Positions 21,148-27,287 of a stretch of 64,000 bases of DNA are shown in pieces. The DNA is taken from contig NZ_JACJTT010000017.1 in assembly GCF_014698825.1 (NCBI RefSeq), positions 40,613-104,612 of the forward strand. The letters run 5' to 3'. How positions within the stretch are numbered: position 1 is the stretch's first letter; every line of letters starts with the position of its first letter. The notes beneath the pieces were generated by a model. That model was not told where the DNA came from, searched no databases, and saw only the letters and a list, made by a program, of their open reading frames with translations. The translations under genes and the position numbers were made by a program. Origin of the DNA: Richelia sinica FACHB-800. GTDB lineage: Bacteria; Cyanobacteriota; Cyanobacteriia; Cyanobacteriales; Nostocaceae.

Positions 21148-21534
21148 ATGCAACTAAAATCTATTGCCCTAGCAGCTATTTTGGGTCTTTCCAATCCTAC
21201 CATGATCGAATTAACTACTCCTCACCAAGCTGTTGCTGCAACCTTTAATTATCCAGAAGGAGAGTTTATTGATAGGAATTGGAGTGTAACTTTATCTTTT
21301 AGTAATAACGCTTATTATTATTACGGTCAAAATCGCAGTAGTGGTTCTAATATTACCTTGGCAGGTGCGAGAGCTTCAGGAAATAAACAACGCCAGATTT
21401 ATACTTGGAATAATAACGGTACGAGGTATCAAGTGACTTGGCGACCCAGTGACCCTAATTTTATCCGTGTGCAGGTAATCGGACCTAATGGCCGAGTCCT
21501 TTTAAATAGACTACTTCGCTCTGCACCAAATTAA
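21148..21534 (+). CDS. Secreted protein of unknown function
   Basis: 128 aa from the ATG at 21148, which has AGGA at a good distance; the frame also opens upstream at a TTG (21091). Signal peptide MQLKSIALAAILGLSNPT...AVAA, then a mature part of about 95 residues rich in Asn, Tyr, Ser and Gly (NNAYYYYGQNRSSGSN) ending in a beta-rich segment (YQVTWRPSDPNFIRVQVIGP). The mature part resembles small exported cyanobacterial proteins of unknown role. It stands alone at the edge of the accessory island. Confidence 0.7.
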   Translation: MQLKSIALAAILGLSNPTMIELTTPHQAVAATFNYPEGEFIDRNWSVTLSFSNNAYYYYGQNRSSGSNITLAGARASGNKQRQIYTWNNNGTRYQVTWRPSDPNFIRVQVIGPNGRVLLNRLLRSAPN

Positions 21535-21548
21535 GAAAATAGAAGTTA

Positions 21549-21656
21549 GCGATCTGCTGAAAGCAGCAGCGCTTCGCGATCGCACTTCTCACATCTCCCA
21601 ACAAGCGATACCTTTCCTGCGGAACGCTATGCGAACGGTGCGCTTTGCTAATGCCT
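21549..21656. repeat. HIP1-derived palindrome array 1
   Basis: A 35-bp palindromic element (21549-21583) that begins GCGATCTGCTGAAAGC and ends GCTTCGCGATCGC is followed in about 28-bp phase by a second, longer element starting GCGATACC at 21605. It fills the space before the parD-like gene. Confidence 0.75.
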
Positions 21657-21719
21657 AAATTCATCACCAGAATAAAAAATGATAAAATACTAATAAAATT
21701 TTATTGATATTAGACACTT

Positions 21720-21962
21720 ATGAATGTGAGTTTTCCAATACCAAAAGAACTGGAGTCTTATCTTGAGGTTCAACTTCAATCTGGCAATTATGCTACTGTA
21801 GCGGACTATTTTTTGATGTTGTTGCAGCAAGATAAACGACGTAAAGATGCTCAAGCAAAATTAGCTAGTTTGTTGCAAGAAGGTTTGGACTCAGAAGCAG
21901 AACCTGTAACTCCTGAATATTGGCAGGATTTGCGCCGATCAATCTTTGGTGCAGCGCAGTAG
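21720..21962 (+). CDS. ParD-type (ribbon-helix-helix) antitoxin
   Basis: 80 aa. N-terminal MNVSFPIPKELESYLEVQL and SGNYATVADYFLMLLQQD fit the ribbon-helix-helix DNA-binding fold of ParD. The C-terminal tail LLQEGLDSEAEPVTPEYWQDLR is the toxin-wrapping part and closely resembles the other ParD in this window (41177-41428). The ParE-like chimera starts 6 bp after the stop, as in a normal parDE operon. Confidence 0.85.
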   Translation: MNVSFPIPKELESYLEVQLQSGNYATVADYFLMLLQQDKRRKDAQAKLASLLQEGLDSEAEPVTPEYWQDLRRSIFGAAQ

Positions 21963-21967
21963 TGAGT

Positions 21968-22213
21968 ATGGCTTTTCAGGTAATTTTTCGCAACCGTGCT
22001 ACTCAGGATATCAGACAACAAGCAAATTATATTTTGGTGAATAGTAATCGGGAATCAGCAGAGAAGTTTTTGGAGTTTGTTGAGTATGCTTTTGCTCAAT
22101 TGGCAATAACTCCCAATATGGGTAAAGTTGTGTCGTCTTTTGTGATTCGTATTATTTCAGCACGGACAGCAACTTTTAATGAACAGCAACATTACCAAGG
22201 AAGAAAGCTATGA
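21968..22213 (+). CDS. ParE N-terminus fused in frame to BrnT C-terminus (chimeric toxin remnant)
   Basis: 81 aa. Residues 1 to about 55 (MAFQVIFRNRATQDIRQQAN...ITPNMGKVVS) align with the N-terminal half of ParE, compare the intact 105-aa ParE at 40856-41173. The remaining residues, VIRIISARTATFNEQQHY, match the C-terminal end of BrnT ribonuclease toxins, which read IRIISARKAT. The ParE C-terminal core strands and the BrnT N-terminus are both missing. The stop overlaps the next start as ATGA, the usual brnT-brnA arrangement. It is probably inactive as either toxin, produced by recombination or deletion between neighbouring modules. Confidence 0.75.
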   Translation: MAFQVIFRNRATQDIRQQANYILVNSNRESAEKFLEFVEYAFAQLAITPNMGKVVSSFVIRIISARTATFNEQQHYQGRKL

Positions 22214-22410
22214 AAGCCGAATATGATTTTTCACAAGCTGAACAAGGTAAGTTTTATCATTCTGATGCAACGTTTCATTATCCGATTTACCTTGAACCAG
22301 ATGTTGATAATTTTTTCAAGAAAATTGCTCAAGAGAAAAATATTGATGTCCAAATTTTAGTTAATGAATGGTTGAGAAATAATATTAAATTAATTGAAAG
22401 TATTCAGTAA
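22210..22410 (+). CDS. BrnA-like antitoxin
   Basis: 66 aa. MKAEYDFSQAEQGKFYHSDA is the typical BrnA/CopG-like N-terminus (E-Y-D-F-S-x-A-x-x-G-K-F-Y). The rest (IYLEPDVDNFFKKIAQEKNIDVQILVNEWLRN) forms the ribbon-helix-helix. It overlaps the chimera by 4 bp. It appears intact although its cognate BrnT is largely gone, so it may be an orphan repressor. Confidence 0.8.
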   Translation: MKAEYDFSQAEQGKFYHSDATFHYPIYLEPDVDNFFKKIAQEKNIDVQILVNEWLRNNIKLIESIQ

Positions 22411-22421
22411 AAGCAATAAAA

Positions 22422-22728
22422 GCGATCGCACTTCCCCAAACCTCCAAACAGCGATCGCACCTCTACATCCCCCAAACGCGATCGCACTTCCTCCACATTC
22501 CCAAACAGCGATCGCATATCCTCACATCCCTAAATGCGATCGCACTCCCTTCATCCTCAAAAAGCGATCGCATTTCCCAAACCTCAAAACAGCGATCTGC
22601 TGAAAGCAGCAGCGCTTCGCTATCGCACTTCCTCCACATCCCTAAAAGCGATACCTTTGGTAAGCTATCTCTACGAGACGCTACGCGAACGCTAACGCAT
22701 TTCCCTACACTCCCTCAATAGCGATCGC
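22422..22728. repeat. HIP1 array 2 (about 28-bp period)
   Basis: GCGATCGC occurs at 22422, 22451, 22478, 22508, 22536 and 22564, at steps of 27-30 bp. Next, still in phase, come the 35-bp palindrome (22592-22626), a longer palindromic element starting GCGATACC (22648-22698) and a last GCGATCGC at 22721. The segments between are degenerate copies of ACTTCC..CACATCCC..AAA. Open frames through it (for example 22394-22603) are repeat artefacts. Confidence 0.85.
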
Positions 22729-22780
22729 TTCTCTATGGTGTATAGTAAGGTTAAAGTCATAACATCAGCAAAATTTGCTC

Positions 22781-23026
22781 ATGGTCAAAACTATGTTGCA
22801 AGCAATTGAAGGAATTTACAAAGATGGTAAGGTAGAACTAAGAGAATTACCTTCTAATATTTCAGAAAGTCTTGTTATTGTCACTTTTTTAGAATCGAAA
22901 GAAAAGCAACAGAAAAAGCAAATAATGCAGTTTGGTATGTTTTCTGGAAATAATCAGTCAACAGCAGAAGATTTTGAAGTTGCTGAATTTCATGGGGATA
23001 GAGAGGACAGTTTAGACTGGTCATGA
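22781..23026 (+). CDS. AF2212/DUF104-type antitoxin of a PIN toxin
   Basis: 81 aa. AIEGIYKDGKVELRELPSNISES...IVTFLES is the beta-strand core of the AF2212-like antitoxin family that pairs with PIN toxins. The acidic C-terminus (AEDFEVAEFHGDREDSLDWS) would bind the toxin. Starts at TTG 22775, ATG 22781 and ATG 22793 are all in frame; I use 22781, and 22793 is equally plausible. The PIN gene follows 6 bp after the stop. Confidence 0.78.
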   Translation: MVKTMLQAIEGIYKDGKVELRELPSNISESLVIVTFLESKEKQQKKQIMQFGMFSGNNQSTAEDFEVAEFHGDREDSLDWS

Positions 23027-23032
23027 GTAGTT

Positions 23033-23431
23033 ATGAAATACGTCCTAGATACTCATGCTCTGATCTGGTTTCTCGAAGGTAATTCACGCTTAGGTACAAA
23101 TGCCAAAGCTATCCTTTCTGCTCCTGACTCACAGTTAGTTATTCCTGCGACTACTTTAGCTGAGGCTGTTTGGATTGTAGAAAGAGGTAGAACATCTATT
23201 CCTGATCCTAAAGATATAATTTCAGTAGTAGAAGCTGAGCCTCGTGTGGTAATTTATCCACTTGATCAAGAAGTAATTGAAATGACTATAAGCTTATCTG
23301 GTATTAATGAAATGCACGATAGGCAAATTGCAGCAACTGCGCTAGTTTTAGCAAGTAAAGGTGAAGTTGTGCAGTTACTGACGTGCGACCAAAATATAAC
23401 TGCTTCGGGTTTAGTTGCTATTGTTTGGTAG
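23033..23431 (+). CDS. vapC: PIN-domain ribonuclease toxin (VapC family)
   Basis: 132 aa, normal VapC length. Acidic active-site residues are visible: Asp6 in VLDTHALIWF, Glu44 in TLAEAVW, Asp95 or so in MHDRQIAAT and Asp in TCDQNI. It would cleave RNA when released from the upstream antitoxin. Start is an ATG close after the antitoxin stop. Confidence 0.9.
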   Translation: MKYVLDTHALIWFLEGNSRLGTNAKAILSAPDSQLVIPATTLAEAVWIVERGRTSIPDPKDIISVVEAEPRVVIYPLDQEVIEMTISLSGINEMHDRQIAATALVLASKGEVVQLLTCDQNITASGLVAIVW

Positions 23432-23449
23432 TTCATATATTAAGTCTAT

Positions 23450-23512
23450 GTGATCGCATCCCCAACATCCCTCAAACGCGATTGCCTACGGCAGTGCGCT
23501 CCGCGCAATCGC
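23450..23512. repeat. HIP1-derived array 3
   Basis: A degenerate HIP1 (GTGATCGC, 23450) is followed 28 bp later by a 35-bp palindrome (23478-23512) with ends GCGATTGC and GCAATCGC. It fills the space between the convergent vapC and hicB genes. Confidence 0.7.
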
Positions 23513-23538
23513 ACTCCTAGAAATCCCAAAAGCATCAA

Positions 23539-23751
23539 TTAAGCAGACATTAAACGCTGTGTAGGTTCAGGAATTTTTCGACCTAACTCTTGAGCAGTTT
23601 CTATCCATTCCTGCATAATAATTTCTATATTTTGCAGAGCTTCTTGATAAGTTTCTCCATCAGCAGCACATCCCGGTAAATCTGGAACTTCTGCGATAAA
23701 TGCTTGGTCTTCTTCACTCCAATAAATGGTTATTTCATACCGTAGAATCAT
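23539..23751 (-). CDS. hicB: HicB-type antitoxin
   Basis: 70 aa, the degraded RNase-H-like fold of HicB: YEITIYWSEEDQAFIAEVPDLPGCAADGETYQEAL. There is no separate C-terminal DNA-binding helix beyond EPTQRLMSA, so this is the short form. It overlaps the end of hicA by 17 bp and is transcribed after it. It neutralises HicA and may repress the operon. Confidence 0.88.
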   Translation of the reverse strand: MILRYEITIYWSEEDQAFIAEVPDLPGCAADGETYQEALQNIEIIMQEWIETAQELGRKIPEPTQRLMSA

Positions 23752-24001
23752 CTTGACCTCCTAGCTGATATTTCAGTAAAACTTCACGGACTTGTTTAAC
23801 TTGATACGTTTTAGCTTTTCCTTGTTTGGGTTGGAGATTTAATATTTCTGCTACTCCTTCTTTTGTAAAAATGTGGTGACTTCCACGAATTCTTTCATCA
23901 AATCCTAATTTGATTAATAGTTGACACAGTTGCTCAAAGGATATATTTGTATCAGATGCACCTGATAGAATTTTAGCTAATAGCTTGTCTTGTTGACTCA
24001 C
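23735..24001 (-). CDS. hicA: HicA-type mRNA interferase toxin
   Basis: 88 aa. LIKLGFDERIRGSHHIFTKEG shows the double-stranded-RNA-binding-like fold and the catalytic His in GSHHIF; QVKQVREVLLKYQL is the final helix. The start is GTG at 24001. The N-terminal extension (about 20 residues before SFEQLCQLL) is longer than in the shortest HicA proteins but within the family range. Confidence 0.87.
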   Translation of the reverse strand: MSQQDKLLAKILSGASDTNISFEQLCQLLIKLGFDERIRGSHHIFTKEGVAEILNLQPKQGKAKTYQVKQVREVLLKYQLGGQDDSTV

Positions 24002-24046
24002 AAGTTATGATTTTATTGGTTCAAATCTCTACAATAAACTATTTCG

Positions 24047-24168
24047 GTGATCGCACTCCCCCACATCCCAAACAGCGATCACACTCCCACACATACCCAA
24101 CAAGCGATCGCACTTCCCACACATCCCTAAAAGCGATCGCATCCAAAACACACCCAAGCAGCGATCAC
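24047..24168. repeat. HIP1 array 4 (28-29-bp period)
   Basis: HIP1 or one-mismatch HIP1 at 24047, 24075, 24104, 24133 and 24161, steps of 28-29 bp, with C-rich interspersed sequence like arrays 2 and 3. It lies between the hicA promoter and the 3' end of the DUF4238 gene. Confidence 0.85.
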
Positions 24169-24214
24169 ATTACACTACTAGTCAGATTATGTGTCAATTA
24201 TTCTAATTTGCAAT

Positions 24215-25225
24215 CTATATTATATTCTGAGAACAAATTTCTGGTTTTTGTTGACAGATTTCTCTAGCCAAACTGAACATATTCTGGGAACAAAAGATTT
24301 GTCTATTGCTGTTGTATACTTGTAAACTATTATAATAATCAACATCATTGCTCTTTAAAATAATAAGCCTATTATTTCTATCAATATATTCATTAAAATA
24401 CAATTTATCTTTCATGATTAGTATTAATTTTCCATCAATAGGAAAGACAATTTCAATTCCTTCAGAAGCAATTCCATTGGAGGATAAATGAGCATGACTA
24501 ACTACAGGATTATCTGAAGTAAATAAGTGTTGTTCTGTATTATTTATTCCAATTATCCAGATATGATTATCAAATATTTTAGCAACTTTATCATAGTAAG
24601 TCATAATAAATTTAGCGTGTACTACTGATAAACAATCTTTATATATATAATCTATATTTTTTGTAGATTGTTCAACAATAAAATCTTCAATCCAATCAAA
24701 TTGGTTAGGATTAAACTGCATATCATTAATGACTTGAAATTGCTTAATAAAATCAAAAGATGATTGCTCTAGTATTTCACTTATTAAAGTTTTTGTTACT
24801 TGGTTTTGCTGGATTTCAAACAGGAAATTTCTAAATTTTTTTGTTCTCAGAAATTGAATAGCGGTTATACAAGCTAAATCATTTCTCTGCTCTCTTGTTA
24901 GAATATTTGTTAAATAAGCCTTTTCCGATTTATTATGATGAAATCTCAAGTCAAAGATATTATTTATTTTTTTCTTGATATGTCTTAGAAATCTATTCTG
25001 TTTCATTTCTAATTGCGAGTACAACTCTTCCATCATTTGTATTTTTTTTAGCTGAGTTGCATCTCCAGGAAAATCATTAAAAAATCTTTCACTAGCAACG
25101 TTTTTTACATGACTGGTAAAAATCTTTTGGTTTAGTTTATCAAAAACAAAGACTTGAGAGTTGTGCAAACTAAAATTTTTTAAATATGACTGAGGAACAT
25201 AGTGTTGGTTAATAACTTTTGACAT
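24215..25225 (-). CDS. DUF4238-type protein
   Basis: 336 aa, soluble and very low in GC. The signature NQHYVPQSYLKNFS near the N-terminus, followed by a strand with VFDKLNQKIF and ASERFFND, and later HIWIIGINNTEQHLFTSDNPVV, fit DUF4238 proteins. Their function is unknown; they are common in accessory islands. Base composition is clearly more AT-rich than the nearby housekeeping genes, consistent with acquisition. It lies downstream of an unrecognised small gene on the same strand. Confidence 0.8.
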   Translation of the reverse strand: MSKVINQHYVPQSYLKNFSLHNSQVFVFDKLNQKIFTSHVKNVASERFFNDFPGDATQLKKIQMMEELYSQLEMKQNRFLRHIKKKINNIFDLRFHHNKSEKAYLTNILTREQRNDLACITAIQFLRTKKFRNFLFEIQQNQVTKTLISEILEQSSFDFIKQFQVINDMQFNPNQFDWIEDFIVEQSTKNIDYIYKDCLSVVHAKFIMTYYDKVAKIFDNHIWIIGINNTEQHLFTSDNPVVSHAHLSSNGIASEGIEIVFPIDGKLILIMKDKLYFNEYIDRNNRLIILKSNDVDYYNSLQVYNSNRQIFCSQNMFSLAREICQQKPEICSQNII

Positions 25226-25276
25226 AACTGATAGTTATAGAGTGGATATTTCATAAAAAAATTGAGTAGCATTATT

Positions 25277-25630
25277 TTATTTATATTTAATATTAATAAT
25301 TATTTCATCTTGCCCTCCAACTTTGAAGTTTATGTCACAAGGAACACCTAATGAAGTTAAATCAGTTCCAATATTTATACCGGATTCTTTAGTAATTTTT
25401 ATCTCTAGCTCATCGATTCTATTTTCTTTACCCGCTTTAATTATTTCCTTTATATTTTCAATGTCATTGCCTTGGCTTAATGTCGCAGAATCAATCACTT
25501 TTTGAGCTAATGGTTCAATTATTATTTTGTATATGTCGTAACCAGGAATTAGACTTTTCCAGCCATGAGGAAAAGAGATAATCATAAGTTTAGCTAAACT
25601 ACTATAATCAATTAATATTTTCTTGCCCAT
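25277..25630 (-). CDS. Unrecognised small protein
   Basis: 117 aa from the ATG at 25630 (MGKKILIDYSSLAKLMIISF); the frame also opens 13 codons earlier at a TTG. It contains a helical N-terminal half, a Lys/Glu-rich middle (IKEIIKAGKENRIDELEIKI) and a beta-rich end (FKVGGQDEIIINIKYK). AT-rich like its neighbour DUF4238, with which it may form an operon (51-bp gap). No family recognised. Confidence 0.5.
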   Translation of the reverse strand: MGKKILIDYSSLAKLMIISFPHGWKSLIPGYDIYKIIIEPLAQKVIDSATLSQGNDIENIKEIIKAGKENRIDELEIKITKESGINIGTDLTSLGVPCDINFKVGGQDEIIINIKYK

Positions 25631-25703
25631 AATTTTTGTTGGTGAAGAATTTTCATTTATTAGAATCAATTATTTAATCGATCGAATAAATGCATTTAAA
25701 AGC

Positions 25704-26279
25704 TTACCCAATCATTCCCAAATTCAAAACAAAACTCTTTAAAACATCTTCCCCCAAAACCGTACCAGGAGATTCCAAAACCTCAGCCTCCTTACCAGGT
25801 CTATAAATTTCCACATGACGAGATTTACGATTAATTAAAAAACCTAACCGCACACCATTATCTATATATTCCCTCATCTTTTCTTGTGCAGTCTTCAAAC
25901 TATCACTAGGAGAGAGTAACTCAATTACAAAATCAGGACAAATAGGAGGAAACTTTTGTTTTTCTTGATCAGTTAAAGTATCCCATCTTTCTAACTTAAT
26001 CCAAGCAGCACTAGGAGAGTAAATAGCACCATTTGGTAAAATAAAACCGACATCAGAACCAAAAACTACACCTTGTGATTTGTCATCATTCCAGTTTGCT
26101 AATTGAGTAGTTAACCCAGCATTAATATTGCTAGTTATACCACCCAATAAAGGCTTTAATAAAATACTAGCATCAGCATTACGTTCAAATCTAATTAATT
26201 CATTGATTTGGCATATTTTAAATAATTGCTCATCAGTTATTTTAATTGATGGAGGTAGATACAACGTTATATTATCCAT
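25704..26279 (-). CDS. Uma2-family PD-(D/E)XK-like protein with altered active site
   Basis: 191 aa, typical length for Uma2 (DUF820), a restriction-endonuclease fold very abundant in cyanobacteria. Family landmarks: GSDVGFILPNG, then the segment usually reading SPDAAW, and CPDFVIELLSPSDSL with the Glu, KMREYIDNGVRLGFLI. Here the usual Asp in SPD is Ser (YSPSAAWIKLERW), which would remove a metal-binding residue. Activity is therefore doubtful. It lies 9 bp after hicB on the same strand. Confidence 0.85.
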   Translation of the reverse strand: MDNITLYLPPSIKITDEQLFKICQINELIRFERNADASILLKPLLGGITSNINAGLTTQLANWNDDKSQGVVFGSDVGFILPNGAIYSPSAAWIKLERWDTLTDQEKQKFPPICPDFVIELLSPSDSLKTAQEKMREYIDNGVRLGFLINRKSRHVEIYRPGKEAEVLESPGTVLGEDVLKSFVLNLGMIG

Positions 26280-26287
26280 ATAATAAT

Positions 26288-26626
26288 CTATGCTTTGACT
26301 GATTTTTCAGCAGCATTGATTAAAATTTCATCCATCCAAGCATTGATACTTTTTCCAGCTTTTTTAGCTGCAATAAAAATTTTACGATGATGTTCTGGAG
26401 TTGTACGAAACGGTAGTTTCCCGGAAAAAGGTTTATCCGGTTCTTCGCCTAATTCTTCACAAAAAGCTAAATAACCATCAATAGAAGTCTGAAATTCTTG
26501 ACGTGCTTCTTCTACCGTTTTCGCTTTAAAAGTAATTACATCATTAATATCAAGAACACGACCGAAAAGTATTCCTGCTTCTACATCTACTTCAATTGAT
26601 GCTGTGTATCCTTTATAAGTCAACAT
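26288..26626 (-). CDS. hicB: HicB-type antitoxin with ribbon-helix-helix domain
   Basis: 112 aa. N-terminal HicB core (YKGYTASIEVDVEAGILFGRV, TVEEARQEFQTSID), then a C-terminal ribbon-helix-helix (FRTTPEHHRKIFIAAKKAGKSINAWMDEIL). It is intact, but the hicA upstream (26719-26983) is broken, so this is an antitoxin without its toxin. It may persist as a repressor of the operon or as protection against related HicA toxins. Confidence 0.88.
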   Translation of the reverse strand: MLTYKGYTASIEVDVEAGILFGRVLDINDVITFKAKTVEEARQEFQTSIDGYLAFCEELGEEPDKPFSGKLPFRTTPEHHRKIFIAAKKAGKSINAWMDEILINAAEKSVKA

Positions 26627-26718
26627 AACTCTAATAACCCTACCTCGATTTTATTGTAGTGGGGCAATTTTTGGAATTACCCCAAATCTTCAATATGGAC
26701 TAATTATAAATCAACTAA

Positions 26719-26983
26719 TTATGGTTCAACTCCTGCTTTTATCAAAAATTATCTCACTGCTTTTACCGCTCATTTATCGGTTTCTTTTTCTGGATGTGGT
26801 TCATGAAAATGACCTTTAACATCATTTAATTTAACTCCTACTCTTGAACCGCTACCTTGACTAATATAAGCACCTAAAGCTATAAATAAACTTTCAATAT
26901 CTTGCCAAATAATATTTGCTGGTACAGGATTTGTAAAAATTAATTCTAAAGTTTTTCTTTGTTTATTATTAAGAGCTATTCAT
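26719..26983 (-). pseudogene. hicA pseudogene
   Basis: The minus strand encodes LELIFTNPVPANIIWQDIE, SLFIALGAYISQGSGSRVGV and FHEPHPEKETDK, clear HicA sequence of the type paired with long HicB. It is broken three ways: the ATG at 26983 (with a GGGAG ribosome site) is out of frame with the body, a TGA follows DK (a Gly codon in relatives), and a TAA interrupts AVKAVR/FLIKAGVEP. The intact hicB lies 92 bp downstream. Confidence 0.85.
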
Positions 26984-27128
26984 TACTCCCTGGATATGTT
27001 ATTGCAGGTTCATAACCCAGCCAAGCCATAGCAAGGAGTAACCTTGGCATGAAGCTACTGACAGCACCAGTATTGACACCACAGAGCGCATTGAACAGCG
27101 TTGAGCCTAGTTTGGCAGAATGTTTCAT
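26976..27128 (-). CDS. Possible 50-aa upstream ORF of the hicAB remnant
   Basis: A 50-codon frame (MKHSAKLGSTLFNALCGVNT...) with an AAAGGAG site 11 nt before the ATG. Its stop overlaps the broken hicA start. A promoter with a palindromic operator lies about 50 nt upstream. No family recognised; it may be a coupled leader peptide or chance. Confidence 0.35.
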   Translation of the reverse strand: MKHSAKLGSTLFNALCGVNTGAVSSFMPRLLLAMAWLGYEPAITYPGSNE

Positions 27129-27179
27129 TGTGTTGTTAACTCCTTTCTTTAGCTTGTCTTTGGTTACGACCTCATCACT

Positions 27180-27207
27180 AAGATATCATGCCATGATATC
27201 ATGTCAA
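27180..27207 (-). promoter_or_regulatory. Promoter with embedded operator palindrome
   Basis: On the minus strand TTGACA (27207-27202), a 16-nt spacer and TATCTT (27185-27180). The spacer and -10 region contain GATATCATG-C-CATGATATC (27182-27200), a perfect palindrome, overlapping CATGATATCATG. It likely drives the hicA/hicB remnant and is bound by a repressor, plausibly HicB. Confidence 0.6.
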
Positions 27208-27221
27208 GAGTTTTATGACAT

Positions 27222-27252
27222 AAAAAACGGACACAGCAATATATCTGTGTCC
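27222..27252 (-). terminator. Intrinsic terminator of chlH
   Basis: In the minus-strand RNA GGACACAG pairs with CTGTGTCC (8 bp, 8-nt loop), followed by G and six U residues, about 36 nt after the chlH stop. Confidence 0.88.
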
Positions 27253-27287
27253 CTAAAGTTAATATGTTTTATCCAGATTGAGAATAT

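Noticed and set aside
22394..22603. Open frame on the plus strand across the HIP1 array
   Set aside because: It consists of translated repeats (Ser/Pro/His-rich) with no ribosome site or family; an artefact of the array.
22422..22728. Evenly spaced repeats resembling a CRISPR array
   Set aside because: The recurring unit is only the 8-bp HIP1 palindrome, the intervening segments are degenerate copies of each other rather than unique spacers, and no cas gene is near.
24007..24267. Open frame on the plus strand through HIP1 array 4
   Set aside because: Repeat-encoded and overlapping the antisense of the DUF4238 gene end; no support.
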